DNA from: an uncultured Helicobacter sp.
GTDB taxonomy: Bacteria > Campylobacterota > Campylobacteria > Campylobacterales > Helicobacteraceae
Direction of reading: 5' to 3'
DNA: 64,000 nucleotides
Assembly: GCF_910577135.1 (NCBI RefSeq)
Contig: NZ_CAJTLL010000003.1
Coordinates: 1 to 64,000 of the forward strand
Shown in pieces: positions 17,810-27,434 of the stretch; the first letter of the stretch is position 1; each line of letters begins with the position of its first letter. Both the position numbers and the translations under genes were made by a program. Under the pieces are notes generated by a model. That model was given only the letters and a program-made list of their open reading frames with translations, did not search any database and had not been told where the DNA came from.

Positions 17810-18826
17810 TGGCAAGATTGGAATCGGACAAAAAGTTAGGATTTTTTCCTACAAATAGTGCAACCGTAAATGAGTTCCTAGACAAAATTTCAATTACAGG
17901 CAAACAAGAAAATTTCTTGGTGTGTGATTCTTGCTGTGGCGAAGGTGTTGCCCTTTCTTTGTTTAAACGCTTTAGTGGTGTAAAAACCTATGGAGTAGAA
18001 CTAGACACTGAGAGAGCAAAAAAGCATCTTTGGTTATTGATGAGCTTATCAACGATGATGGCTTACGCGTCATTAAGAGCCATAATGCTTTTGGGTTTTT
18101 GTTTTTGAATCCTCCTTATGGGGATACTAAAAATATATATCATGAAAATGTTCGCTTGGAAACTGAATTTGTCAAAAAATGGGCTCAAGTGTTGCTAATG
18201 GTGGGTATATGTTGCTTATCATCAATCCTAGTAGTGCTAATGCAAAAATGGCAGAAGTTCTATCAAACTCACGCTTCAAAGTGGAGAGTGTATTTTTTGA
18301 TGATAACAGCGATTACCAAAATTTTAACCAATTCTTTATTCTCTTAAAAAAGGATAAGGACGGATTGGTTTCGGCGGATGAGGTGCTATCGCAAATTCAA
18401 ATTGAAAAGGCGGTAAACCTTAAGGATATTCTTTCTTTTGACATTAACATACCTCAAAACAATCTTGCTAATCTTATCTTTAGGGCCCCTAAAGGATTGC
18501 AGGAATGGCAAAAAATTGAGTTGCTTAATAATGCTTCTAAAACAATTAATTTTAGAGCAAGGCTATGTCGCACGAGCTCAATCGGAGCATCAAGCATCCA
18601 AACACCAAACGAAGGGCAATCTGCTTTATTGCTTGGTGCTGGAATCTGCGATGATGCCATTAATGGTTTTCTTATTAAGGGGAGCATTAAAAAGGTTGAA
18701 ACCGTAGGCGATGATGCGGTGAGGACTGATGACAAGGGGAATACAAAAACGCGTGTGCAAGAGCAATTCTGCACTGAGGTTTATGCTTTCGATACAAACG
18801 AAGGCATTTATATGAAATTAGTCTAG
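17809..18826 (+). pseudogene. DUF6094-type SAM-dependent DNA methyltransferase with two frame breaks
   Basis: It begins MARLESDKKLGFFPTNSATV, then CDSCCGEGVALSLF (SAM-binding glycine motif), FLFLNPPYGDTKN (the NPPY catalytic motif of adenine or cytosine amino-methyltransferases) and GGYMLLIINPSS. Frame is lost at the A6 run 18018-18023 and at 18187-18188; one added A at each gives an unbroken protein of about 339 residues ending at 18826. The C-terminal part ends in EVYAFDTNEGIYMKLV. The protein resembles DUF6094 proteins of integrative elements. As given it is not translatable as one chain. Confidence 0.75.
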
Positions 18827-18834
18827 GAGAACCA

Positions 18835-19200
18835 ATGAGCATTGAAATCTATAAAATCACAAGAACTGCTTATGTTGATGAGGCTAAGATTTATCTTATC
18901 CCTGAAACAAGAGTTTTTGCGGATAGAGCACAGGCTTTGGACTACTACTATTCTCAAATAGAAAATAATCTTGGAGTTTGCTTAACAGGAATGTGTTTCG
19001 AAGAAATAGAACAACTCTTGAAGCAAAACTATGTGAGTGGCAAGATTAAATTTGCTTATCACTTTAACAAGGAAAGATTGCATCTAAATCAACCAAAATG
19101 CCCTCATTGTCTTAGCAATGTCGAAGCATCGGCGGTAGATGGATACAAATACTTTTGCCCTGATTGTGAAGAGGATTTTCTATCTTTTGAGGTTGTCTAA
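18835..19200 (+). CDS. small zinc-ribbon protein
   Basis: 121 residues. The C-terminal end has CPHCLSNVEA followed by YFCPDCEEDF, a four-Cys zinc ribbon. The N-terminal 85 residues are unassigned. CTAGGAG precedes the ATG, 8 bases after the methyltransferase stop, so the two were probably co-transcribed. It may bind nucleic acid; that is a guess from the ribbon. Intact. Confidence 0.7.
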   Translation: MSIEIYKITRTAYVDEAKIYLIPETRVFADRAQALDYYYSQIENNLGVCLTGMCFEEIEQLLKQNYVSGKIKFAYHFNKERLHLNQPKCPHCLSNVEASAVDGYKYFCPDCEEDFLSFEVV

Positions 19201-19302
19201 CCGTTGCCCATTGCAAATGGTTATCCGTTATGGAGTTGCCTTATGGCTTATTGTTGAAAAATGTGCTCCAATAAAAGGAGATAGCAATAGAAAGGAACTG
19301 CA

Positions 19303-19818
19303 ATGAATATAGCATATAATTTTAGTAAAAATTTTGAAATTTTACTTGATATATTTGCTGAACGCATTTGCAACAAAGATGGCGAAGGTTCTGCTATTAC
19401 TAAAGACGAAGTCTTTAAAATGGCTGGAGCGATTATCGCAGAATCAAGGGAAGTAGCTAAAAATACGGTAGAGGAAATCTCTGTAACTCAATCTGATTTA
19501 AAGATGTTAGAAACTAACACTAAGGCTGAGTTTAAATCCGTAAGGGCTGAAATACAAGAGTTTTAGGCTGAGTTTGCCAAGGTTCGCAATGAAATGTCTG
19601 AGTTTCGTGAAGAAGTTCATCAGGAGATGGCTGAAATGAAGCAAGAACTTAAACAAGAAATTGATGAAGTTCGTGGCGATATTAAAGCCTTAGAGTCCAA
19701 GATTGATATTAAGCTTTCTAAATCGCATTCAAGTGTGCTTAAATGGGTGGTTGGAACTCAGGCTGCTTTGTTTGCTGTTTTTATAGCCATTCTTGGAGTT
19801 GTTATTAGCAAACTATAA
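19303..19818 (+). pseudogene. coiled-coil protein with C-terminal membrane anchor, split by an in-frame TAG
   Basis: ATG at 19303 opens a frame with FSKNFEILLDIF and a heptad-rich helix that stops at TAG 19564-19566. The same frame then carries on without a shift: EFAKVRNEMSEF, EMKQELKQEIDEVRGDIKALESKI and a C-terminal membrane helix (VVGTQAALFAVFIAILGVVI). The layout is like DUF1640-type coiled-coil proteins of phages and plasmids. A single substitution would restore about 171 residues. Unlike the neighbours, this defect is a nonsense change, not a frame shift. Confidence 0.65.
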
Positions 19819-19850
19819 CTCAACTATATTCTTCTTTTTGCCCAATAGGT

Positions 19851-19876
19851 CGGGAATGCACTTTTTAACATTCCCG
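19851..19876. repeat. 8-bp inverted repeat
   Basis: CGGGAATG at 19851-19858 pairs with CATTCCCG at 19869-19876 around a 10-base loop. It lies between the coiled-coil gene and the HD hydrolase. There is no T run after it, so it is a weak terminator candidate or a binding site. Confidence 0.45.
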
Positions 19877-19928
19877 CAAGGGTTGTGTGCTTTCCTCATT
19901 TGTCTTTTAATATTTAAAAGGATACACA

Positions 19929-20515
19929 ATGTCTCTAGCACACACGTTAGTGATGAATGCTAGTGGAAAATTAATTAACCCATTTGCACTTAAAGATAGC
20001 GATTTTGATGTAAATGTCATCGCACAAACCTTAAGCCGCACTTGTAGATTCTGGGGACAAACTAAAAGATTTTACAGCGTAGCACAGCATTGTCTTGTGA
20101 TGGCTGAAATCTTTGAGGGAAACTTAGAATTGCAAAAATGGGCTTTACTCCACGAAGCATTCGAAGGTCTTACAGGAATGGATATACCATCTCCGATTAA
20201 AAATTCTCCACACATGCAAGCATACAGAGAAGCAGAGGAAAGGGCGTTAAATCAAACAGCTAACCTGTTTGGTCTCACTCCTCCTATGCCTGAAGAAATC
20301 AAAATAGCAGATAAGCGGTTAATGGTTTCAGAGGCTCTTGTGCCTATGAATACGGAGAACTACGAATGGGGTCAGATGCCACACCTTATAATGAGGATAT
20401 TCTCGAAATTATAAGAGAGGAATCCGAGGCTGAAAATATACAAAATCTCCACGAAAACATCAAGCAACGCTTTTTGTCAAAATGGAAACAGCTTTTTGGT
20501 CATCTTGTGGCTTAG
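19929..20515 (+). pseudogene. HD-family phosphohydrolase with one frame break
   Basis: The protein has SRTCRFWGQTKRFYSVAQHC and WALLHEAFEGLTGMDIPSP, matching YfbR-like HD hydrolases common on phages and plasmids, which act on nucleotides. The usual His-Asp pair reads His-Glu here. The frame breaks at GGGG 20368-20371; one more G gives EWGSDATPYNEDILEII and continues to 20515, about 195 residues. The HD core is before the break, so the shorter product of 161 residues might still fold. Confidence 0.65.
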
Positions 20516-20555
20516 TGGCATTTTGCCTGTTGTAAATAAAAATAAAGGATTAAAA

Positions 20556-20866
20556 ATGGAAAAAGAAATTAGCGCAAAGTTAAGTTTATTCGGATTCGTC
20601 AATAAGAATTTTTACGCTTTCTGCCAAAAAGGATTTGATAGCGTGAAAGATGCTGAAGTATTTTTATTGTCTGAAATGGGAAAAATTTTCAATAAGCATC
20701 TCGCTTCAAATATTGAAGATGACGAAGATGCTAGTGACGAAAACTACAATGATAAAAAACTCGTATAGCCTATTGGCTGAATGAGAATATCAAAAGCTGT
20801 AAAGTCACAGTTGAAAATCCTTTTTCTTGCACCGAATACGATTTCACTCGATTCTTGCATCAGTAA
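20556..20866 (+). pseudogene. small acidic hypothetical protein with one frame break
   Basis: TAAAGGAT precedes ATG 20556. The frame encodes LSLFGFVNKNFYAFCQKGFDSVKD, an acidic stretch, and stops at 20768. Adding one A to the run at 20754-20759 extends it through RIAYWLNENIKSCKVTVEN and CTEYDFTRFLHQ to 20866, about 103 residues. No family recognised. The restored tail has normal codon use, so the break looks recent or artefactual. Confidence 0.5.
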
Positions 20867-20966
20867 TTAGTCGTGCATAGCACTGTTGCCACCGATAGGG
20901 CAGATTTTTTTGCCCTATATGGCAATAAGTCTGTTCTTTGGTCTATTTATATCGAAAGGACACACG

Positions 20967-21140
20967 ATGAAAATTTTTATAGCCTTAATGTTTGTATTTG
21001 TAGGTTTTGGAGCAGCTACAACTGCACTAACTCCATCTAAAGTTTGTTTTACTTCTTATAGCGATTCAAGTGTCAAGCAACGATATGCAAGTGCTTTTAA
21101 GCACTCATTCAATCAATGCGACATCAGCACAAGGAGGTAA
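20967..21140 (+). CDS. small secreted or anchored hypothetical protein
   Basis: ATG 20967 after GAAAGGAC. 57 residues: a signal peptide-like start (MKIFIALMFVFVGFGAATTA) and a short polar part with two Cys. The stop lies inside the ribosome binding site of the next gene (AAGGAGGTAATATG), which suggests coupling. Function unknown. Confidence 0.5.
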   Translation: MKIFIALMFVFVGFGAATTALTPSKVCFTSYSDSSVKQRYASAFKHSFNQCDISTRR

Positions 21141-21141
21141 T

Positions 21142-21450
21142 ATGAGCAAGGCAACTGCAAACAGCACAGACGCTCTTTTCGCTCCAAATCGTATATTTGC
21201 CTTTATTCTTCTAAAATATGGAATCAGCCCTAAAACAATGTGGAAACGCAATGGCATTTATGGCTGCGGCAATAGCGGATTTCGTTTTTATCCTAATGAC
21301 TTTACTGTTAGCATTGACAAATGGGAAAGCGAATATATAGGAGGAAGGTATGAGAGAAATTTTGTAACAACTTTCTACAAAGTATCTATCAACAAGGAAA
21401 GAAAAACCATTTCTTGGGAAGAGGTATCATTAAATAAAATGATACCTTAA
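21142..21450 (+). CDS. hypothetical protein
   Basis: 102 residues from ATG 21142, which follows a perfect AAGGAGG. The sequence has FAFILLKYGISPKTMWKRNG and GFRFYPNDFTVSIDKWESEY; no known motif, no membrane segment. It is the last gene of the plus-strand mobile-element block. Confidence 0.55.
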   Translation: MSKATANSTDALFAPNRIFAFILLKYGISPKTMWKRNGIYGCGNSGFRFYPNDFTVSIDKWESEYIGGRYERNFVTTFYKVSINKERKTISWEEVSLNKMIP

Positions 21451-21814
21451 GAGAAATGACTTGCTATATTATTAAAAACCAAATAGGAATCAATGTTCGT
21501 TTTTTCTGTTTGGTTTCCCTTTTTGGGTTTTTCAAAAGATTTACAAAAAGAATCCTTTGAAAAGCTCTAAAACTAAAATAGGTAGGTTGAATATTGCCAT
21601 TTTTTTGGTTATAAATTCGGTAACAAGTTGCAAAATATAAAAACTTATTTAAACACATTGTGAGTCCATAGAGTTTTTATTGAATCCCTGCGCGTCCACC
21701 ACTTCAAAAACTTTAGAATCCCCTTTCCCATCTCTTTATATCAATCCGTAAATATAGGCAATCGTCTCTTGAATTGTAGTTTGCTATTAAGCCTAAAAAG
21801 ATAAAATCGTTCAA
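21451..21814. other. gap at the island/core boundary
   Basis: AT-rich, with no gene. It contains the tRNA 3' fragment at 21682-21701. A 12-base stretch beside it, GTGAGTCCATAG at 21660, recurs near 48,883. Nothing else clear. Confidence 0.5.
21682..21701 (+). other. tRNA 3'-end fragment, candidate attachment site
   Basis: GAATCCCTGCGCGTCCACCA reads as the end of a T loop, the 3' half of a T stem (CCCTG), an acceptor strand (CGCGTCC), discriminator A and encoded CCA. No matching 5' half (GGACGCG, CAGGG) lies upstream. A lone tRNA tail of this kind is what integrase-mediated insertion into a tRNA gene leaves. It sits where mobile-element genes give way to core genes. The full tRNA should lie left of this window. 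Confidence 0.6.
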
Positions 21815-23233
21815 ATGAAAGCATTTTTCCAAAGGTCGAATATAATGAAAACAATGATAGCATTTGTAGCTATTCTTAGTCTTATGGGTATAATATTAGA
21901 TATATCTTATAATATAAGCATACATAGTTTATGTTATGGTTTGATTGCTGTCTTTGCGTTGTTGAGTTATTATAAGCTTACTCAAAGAGCACAATTTATA
22001 CAGCGAATTGTTGAATGTTCAAAATACTACCGCAATGGTGAGTTTGAAAAACGTATCCTGCGAATTAATGTTGATAAAGATTTGTATGAGCTTGCTCACA
22101 ATATCAATATTCTTATCGATAATCTTGAAGTTTTTATGCGCGAAATCAGCACTTCTGTTCGCTCCACGCAAGAGGGAAGATATTATCGTAAAGCATTTGC
22201 ACAGGGGCTTAAAGGGGCTTTTGCCATCAATATACACAATATTAATCAAACCCTAGAAAGCATAGAGCAAAATGCAAAAGATAATATTAAAAATGCCCTT
22301 GCAAAGTCCCTTATGGATATGAGCTTAGATAATCAAAATACAGACCTAACCCGTATCAGTTTGCATTTAGAAAATGATGTTGAATATATGAAACACGTTG
22401 ATGATAATGTCAATAATATGCAAGCACTTTCCTTTGATTCTAAAAAAGATGTTACCTCTATTACGGATTCTATTAATGAATTGGCGGAGTTGATTGCAGA
22501 AAATAGCATTATTATTGATAATTTTGCTCAAAAGTCAAATGATATTGCTCAAGTGCTTGGTATGATTAGCGATATTACCGATCAAACTAACCTCCTAGCA
22601 CTTAATGCTGCCATTGAAGCAGCAAGAGCAGGGGAACACGGGCGAGGCTTTGCTGTGGTGGCTAATGAGGTGCAAAAGCTAGCCGAGCGCACACATAAGG
22701 CGACAAATGATATAGCTATCGTGGTGCAAACAATGCAGCAAGAAATCGAGCAAATCACCACTAGTTCTTCAAAAGTAGCAGATATTGCTACTCAAAGTCA
22801 TCAAAAAACAGAGCATTTTAGCGGTGTGTTTGATACGATGGAGAAAAGTGCCTCTAATCTTTTTGTAGTGTTTTCAACCCTTACCAAGCGGCTTTTACTC
22901 AGTATTGGCAAATTAGAGCATATTGTATATAAATCAAGCGTATATTTAAGCTTTAATCTTGGTAGAGAAGTGCTTGATTTTAATCGCGCGCTCTCAACAG
23001 GTAATTTACTCTCCATAGAAAGCAATCTTACAAGTTTGGGGCTTGATACGCACTCCTTTTATGCCTTGCAAAAACAAATGAGTGATTGCGTTGGGCATAC
23101 TACCATTAAATTAGGCGAGGAAGTGAATGCACAAAATGCACAGAGCATTATTGAGGGTTTAAAACAGCTTGAGCAATACAGCAAAACATTTATGCAGTTT
23201 TTAGAAGAAAAGAAAGTTAGCATTGAGATGTGA
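21815..23233 (+). CDS. methyl-accepting chemotaxis protein with degenerate CZB-like tail
   Basis: 472 residues (a second ATG at 21845 follows AAAGG and may be the true start). Two hydrophobic segments close together near the N-terminus leave almost no periplasmic domain, so sensing is probably cytoplasmic or membrane-based. The signalling hairpin [18 protein letters not shown] is at about residues 254-271, with the usual flanking helices. The C-terminus begins like a zinc-binding CZB domain ([12 protein letters not shown], about 365) but the Cys and the last His pair of the zinc site are not in place. The 3' end overlaps the convergent pseudopilin gene by 17 bases. Confidence 0.85.
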   Translation: MKAFFQRSNIMKTMIAFVAILSLMGIILDISYNISIHSLCYGLIAVFALLSYYKLTQRAQFIQRIVECSKYYRNGEFEKRILRINVDKDLYELAHNINILIDNLEVFMREISTSVRSTQEGRYYRKAFAQGLKGAFAINIHNINQTLESIEQNAKDNIKNALAKSLMDMSLDNQNTDLTRISLHLENDVEYMKHVDDNVNNMQALSFDSKKDVTSITDSINELAELIAENSIIIDNFAQKSNDIAQVLGMISDITDQTNLLALNAAIEAARAGEHGRGFAVVANEVQKLAERTHKATNDIAIVVQTMQQEIEQITTSSSKVADIATQSHQKTEHFSGVFDTMEKSASNLFVVFSTLTKRLLLSIGKLEHIVYKSSVYLSFNLGREVLDFNRALSTGNLLSIESNLTSLGLDTHSFYALQKQMSDCVGHTTIKLGEEVNAQNAQSIIEGLKQLEQYSKTFMQFLEEKKVSIEM

Positions 23234-23900
23234 TAAGCCCGCTTTGGGGCAGGATACAGAGATGCTTACTATATGCGCCCTTAAGCAAGGTGATTTTAAA
23301 GGCAGAGAGTAGGGGCGTGGGGATTCTACCGCAATAGGGTGCGCCATATCGATCAAAATAAACTCGTGCGCCCTCACGCTCCTTGCAGAATCCATCAGCT
23401 TCTATCAATATCCCATCTATGCCAAAAAATTCTCCTAGCCTCACTAAAGCAAGGGCATTATTCTTGCACTCCTGTGCGGTATTGGTGTTATTATAGGCGC
23501 TTAAGCATTTTCTCTCCATATTTTTGAGGATAATATCCCCCGCCATAGGACGAGAATCAAAATCGGTAGTAGTAGCCCTGCGTGGCGTATCGATATAAAA
23601 GCTATAACTATATATTGTGTAGATTTTGCCTAAGTGGAACTGCACCTGCCACATTGCGTTATGATGATGGATAAGAAGTGAATTTGCATTAAGCGAAGGG
23701 TAGGCTTTTAGCATATCTTGAGTGGCTGCGGCTTGTAGATATGTGCTATCATCGCTTAAGGCGGTGAACTGGAGTGTCTTTAAATGTGTGATAAGGCTGC
23801 TATGGGCTACCTCTAGGGAGTGGTTATTACTGCCCTTAGGGAGGAAAATAAAAAGTATGGCTACCAAAGAAAGGGCTATGATAAGCTCAAAGAGTTTCAT
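23217..23900 (-). CDS. type IV pilin-like pseudopilin
   Basis: 227 residues. The N-terminus [19 protein letters not shown] is a class III prepilin signal with Glu at the fifth position of the hydrophobic helix, but a very short leader and no clear Gly before Phe. Four Cys in the C-terminal domain could form disulfides. ATG at 23900 is preferred over TTG 23903. It follows the GT39-like gene by 12 bases and is probably co-transcribed. No pilus motor, peptidase or secretin gene is nearby, so its machine is unclear. Confidence 0.65.
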   Translation of the reverse strand: MKLFELIIALSLVAILFIFLPKGSNNHSLEVAHSSLITHLKTLQFTALSDDSTYLQAAATQDMLKAYPSLNANSLLIHHHNAMWQVQFHLGKIYTIYSYSFYIDTPRRATTTDFDSRPMAGDIILKNMERKCLSAYNNTNTAQECKNNALALVRLGEFFGIDGILIEADGFCKEREGARVYFDRYGAPYCGRIPTPLLSAFKITLLKGAYSKHLCILPQSGLITSQC

Positions 23901-23912
23901 CAAGTTAAGGCA

Positions 23913-25241
23913 TTATGGAGATGGCACATTGCTTTTATGCGTAGTATGGGGGGTGTGTATATGCTTAGAATCTTTATCTTTTTGCTTTGTATGTGCCTGT
24001 GTAGTTGCAATAGGGGTGCTTTGCTTAGAGGGGAGAATGATAAAGGCAGCTATCTTTTTACCCAAATACACAATAGGGATTTCATTCTCATACGTTTGGC
24101 TTAAGTCATTTGTAGGGAGCAAATAAGGACTTTGAGCTTGCTCGATACCATAGAATCTAAGGCTAAGGGCTAGCCTATGATTCCCTACATCAATAGATTC
24201 TATCCCCTTTTGCCGCAATGCCTTTGCTAAATCTTTGCTAATGTAGTATGAGCTTGCAAAATGACTTTTTACATCAAAGAGATAGAGAATCTTATTCGCA
24301 TACAAAACAAAGCTTTGTGCGAAAAGCAGTATTAAAATGATAGTAAATCGCCTTACATAAGCCATTCTATAAGGCTTAAGCCGCATTCTCATATCTGCAA
24401 AGAATTGCCTCACAGCCACAGGGAGTGCTACCACACTCATAGGAAACAAACTCTCCAAATCGACATTTTGACGAATAGAGAGCAGCACGACAAAAAACAT
24501 AGAAACCGCACCAATATGCACAAGAATATTATTTTGCTTTTTAAGCGCATTGATAAGCGTATAGCAATAATATATCAAAAACAAAGGGGAGAAAAATATC
24601 ATCATTTGCCCCAAATTAGACAAAAAGTGATTGCGTGGAATCCCTGATATATCTAAGCCAAAAAGATACATATTAAGCGCAAAAAGCAAAAGTGAGATAA
24701 ACATCCCCCACATATTTTTATTCTTAAGCGTAAAAAAGAAAAATGCAAAAAACAAAATCGCAAAGCTCCCATCGACAAATGCTGCTATAAGCATAGTGAA
24801 ATAAGGCATTTTATTAAATCGTATTTGATAATAGCAGCATAAAAACGTAATGCAGATAATCAAGCCACTTTTTAAAACAAAAAGCGCACTAAAGATTACT
24901 CCGGGCAAGAGCGCGTAGATGAGCACGACAATAAGTGAATCTCTAGGCTTTTGAAGGTATAGCCTAGAGATTCTATACAAAAGAAACATATTGCATATAT
25001 GGATAAGGATAAAGGGCAGCCGCAGGGCATAGTCATTTTGCCCAAAGAGTGAGAGGGAATATCGCGCAATCATAAAGGCTAAATCATTAGAGTAAAACAC
25101 CCCAGCAGCTTCCCTATGATGGATACTCATATCCCCACAAGCAAAGAGTAAAAGCGCTACATTGACGCTCAAAATAAGGCAAAATAGCACATTTGTGCGA
25201 AAATTAGAAACCCTATATTTCTCCCATAGCTGCTTAAACAT
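23913..25241 (-). CDS. GT39/ArnT-like membrane glycosyltransferase
   Basis: 442 residues with about ten membrane segments. The first loop has DMSIHHREAAGVFYSNDLAFM and RYSLSLFGQNDYALRLPF, the arrangement of the acidic catalytic loop and following region of GT39/ArnT-type enzymes that use lipid-linked sugars. AGGTG precedes the ATG at 25241. It begins 8 bases after ilvA, so it belongs to the same minus-strand run (DMT exporter, ilvA, this gene, pseudopilin). The acceptor is unknown. Confidence 0.65.
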   Translation of the reverse strand: MFKQLWEKYRVSNFRTNVLFCLILSVNVALLLFACGDMSIHHREAAGVFYSNDLAFMIARYSLSLFGQNDYALRLPFILIHICNMFLLYRISRLYLQKPRDSLIVVLIYALLPGVIFSALFVLKSGLIICITFLCCYYQIRFNKMPYFTMLIAAFVDGSFAILFFAFFFFTLKNKNMWGMFISLLLFALNMYLFGLDISGIPRNHFLSNLGQMMIFFSPLFLIYYCYTLINALKKQNNILVHIGAVSMFFVVLLSIRQNVDLESLFPMSVVALPVAVRQFFADMRMRLKPYRMAYVRRFTIILILLFAQSFVLYANKILYLFDVKSHFASSYYISKDLAKALRQKGIESIDVGNHRLALSLRFYGIEQAQSPYLLPTNDLSQTYENEIPIVYLGKKIAAFIILPSKQSTPIATTQAHTKQKDKDSKHIHTPHTTHKSNVPSP

Positions 25242-25249
25242 ACCCACAC

Positions 25250-26470
25250 CTAGCTAATTTCACTAAAGGTATAGCCACTTGCCTTTAGCTTCTCGCGGAT
25301 AAGGGCTTTATGCTCCTCTCCTTTGGTTTCAAGCCCTAGAGTGATAAGCGCATCGCCATATTTTAGCATTACTGATGTCCTATCATACTCCACTTGCACG
25401 ATATTTGCACCCACAGAGCTTAAAATATCTGTAAGCCCTTGCAAACTCCCGGGCTTATCTACAAGCACGACTTTAAGCCGCATTTTACGATTGGATTTGA
25501 GCAAACCCTTTTCAATAATCACACTTAGCATAGTAATATCGATATTCCCGCCGCTTAAGATAAGCCCCATTTTGTCATTTGGCTTTATGGCAAATTTATT
25601 ATGCAGCACACTCGCCACACTCGCGGCTCCTGCACCCTCTACGACAAGCTTTTGCTTCTCGAGTAAGAATAAAATCGCATTAGCAATTTCCTCATCATCT
25701 ACACTCACTATTTCATCGACACATTCTTGCAAAAGGGCGAAGTTCTCCGCATTGACATCACGCACGGCAATCCCATCGGCAATACTCCGCACAGAATCTA
25801 CCTTAATGATATGTTTGCTATCAAAGGAACGTTTCATCGCATCAGCCCCCGCTGCGACTACACCAACTACCCGCACTTTAGGGCAGAGCTTTTTATACAC
25901 GCTCCCTATCCCGCCAATGAGCCCTCCTCCACCCACAGGCACAACAATAGTGGTAATATCCCTACACGCTTCAATCATCTCTAGGGCTATGCTTCCCTGC
26001 CCGGCTATCACTTCTTCATCGGCAAAGGGGTGGATAAATACCAAGTCCCGCTCTTTAGCAATCTCTAAGGCTCTTCCATAAGCCTCATCATAGTTGTCTC
26101 CGCTTAGCACGACCTCTGCGCCTAGATTTTTAGTCGCACTCACTTTGAGTAAGGGTGTGGCTTCAGGCATTACAATCACCGCCTTTAGCCCAAAATGCTG
26201 TGCAGCATAGGCTACGCCTTGCGCGTGATTCCCCGCACTTGCGGCAATAACGCCATTAATATGGTAAGAATCCCCCTCTACCAAAGAAGCGATTTTATTA
26301 AACGCCCCGCGAATCTTAAACGCCCCTGTAAGCTGGAGATTCTCTTTTTTGAGGTAAATCTCTGCGTTCGCTAAACGCGAAAGCACAGGCGCATAGCTAA
26401 ACGCCGTGGGAATCACTACATCTTGCAAACGCTGCTTTGCCTTAAGGGCTTTGTCATATATGTTTTTCAT
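25250..26470 (-). CDS. ilvA: threonine ammonia-lyase with one ACT domain
   Basis: 406 residues. Pyridoxal-phosphate Lys52 lies in LTGAFKIRGAFNK; the Gly-rich phosphate loop VGGGGLIGG is near residue 180, and a C-terminal ACT domain (about 328-403) follows. The enzyme deaminates threonine to 2-oxobutanoate, the first step toward isoleucine. Length and a single ACT domain match the shorter, TdcB-like form. AAAGGAA precedes the start, which overlaps the end of the DMT exporter gene by 17 bases. Confidence 0.9.
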   Translation of the reverse strand: MKNIYDKALKAKQRLQDVVIPTAFSYAPVLSRLANAEIYLKKENLQLTGAFKIRGAFNKIASLVEGDSYHINGVIAASAGNHAQGVAYAAQHFGLKAVIVMPEATPLLKVSATKNLGAEVVLSGDNYDEAYGRALEIAKERDLVFIHPFADEEVIAGQGSIALEMIEACRDITTIVVPVGGGGLIGGIGSVYKKLCPKVRVVGVVAAGADAMKRSFDSKHIIKVDSVRSIADGIAVRDVNAENFALLQECVDEIVSVDDEEIANAILFLLEKQKLVVEGAGAASVASVLHNKFAIKPNDKMGLILSGGNIDITMLSVIIEKGLLKSNRKMRLKVVLVDKPGSLQGLTDILSSVGANIVQVEYDRTSVMLKYGDALITLGLETKGEEHKALIREKLKASGYTFSEIS

Positions 26471-27434
26471 TGCGTTCCTTTGAGCGATTTTTGTCGTGGA
26501 TTCTACCCTGCCTTGCGTTAAGGTAACTTGAATATTTCATATATCGCTTTATATCATTAAGCAAAATAGGCGCTCCCACGCCAATGCCAGAAAAGATAAT
26601 AAGGCATATCCCTATGCTTGTAGGAAGATTAGGCAGACTATCCCCAAGTGCTATCCCAAGCCCTATGCTAAATACTAAACGCGTATAATCAATAGGCGCG
26701 ACAATCCCCGCAGGAGCAAGCATATAAGCCCGCGTAAGATAATGCTGCCCTAAAGTGCCAAAAAGCCCAAGCAACACGATATGCAGCCATTCCCAATCTT
26801 GTGGCATAATCCACATATCGCTAAGATAAGGCAAGGGAGTGAAGCTCACACATAGGGCGATAATGCTCATCGCCACCCCTGTGGCAAATACCGCCGCCCA
26901 AGAGTTGAAATAGTCTTTAAGCGCACGCAAGTTTAAAAAGGCTATTGCCATAAACAAGCCATTTATCACCCCAAAGAGAATATTTATCATGTCTAACCCC
27001 TCAAGATGAGGATCGCAAATCAATAAAATACCCACAAAGCCTACAATTGTGGAAAGAATGACCCCTAGATTATAGCGTTCCTTTAAAAAAATGAGGGAGA
27101 GTAGCACGATGTAGAGGGGCATACTTTGCGCAAAGGCAGTGGCTGTGCCAAGCGGTATGGTAGCGATATTATAAAAAAGTGCAACAAAGCTTAGCCCCCC
27201 AGTCATTGAACGAGAGATTAAAAACCACCAACCACCTTTTTTGTGTGTAGGATTCTTTAAAGGTTTGCTAAAGACTATGGGAAGGAGCATAACCACCATT
27301 ACAAACGAGCGAAAAAACGCTACTTCCATAGCAGGAAGGGATTGTGTGAGAATCTTTGCCTCCGCACTCATCAGCGCGAATAAAAACGAGGAAAGAAGCA
27401 TAGCAAAAATGCCACGTGCAATATTTTGCTTCAT
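26454..27434 (-). CDS. DMT (EamA) family transporter
   Basis: 326 residues with ten hydrophobic helices in two EamA halves; each half carries the usual Pro/Gly-rich helices (AFAQSMPLYIVLLSL; APAGIVAPIDYTRLVF). The family exports metabolites such as amino acids or nucleosides across the inner membrane. AAGGGGGC precedes the ATG. Its overlap with ilvA suggests an amino-acid-linked role, but the substrate cannot be read from sequence. Confidence 0.85.
   Translation of the reverse strand: MKQNIARGIFAMLLSSFLFALMSAEAKILTQSLPAMEVAFFRSFVMVVMLLPIVFSKPLKNPTHKKGGWWFLISRSMTGGLSFVALFYNIATIPLGTATAFAQSMPLYIVLLSLIFLKERYNLGVILSTIVGFVGILLICDPHLEGLDMINILFGVINGLFMAIAFLNLRALKDYFNSWAAVFATGVAMSIIALCVSFTPLPYLSDMWIMPQDWEWLHIVLLGLFGTLGQHYLTRAYMLAPAGIVAPIDYTRLVFSIGLGIALGDSLPNLPTSIGICLIIFSGIGVGAPILLNDIKRYMKYSSYLNARQGRIHDKNRSKERNEKHI

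Noticed and set aside
12182..21700. Insertion sequence or transposase as cause of the broken genes
   Set aside because: No transposase frame, terminal inverted repeats or target duplications were found in this stretch.
25323..26081. 252-codon plus-strand frame inside ilvA
   Set aside because: It lies entirely antisense to a conserved enzyme and has the Ser/Thr/Pro-rich composition of shadow frames.
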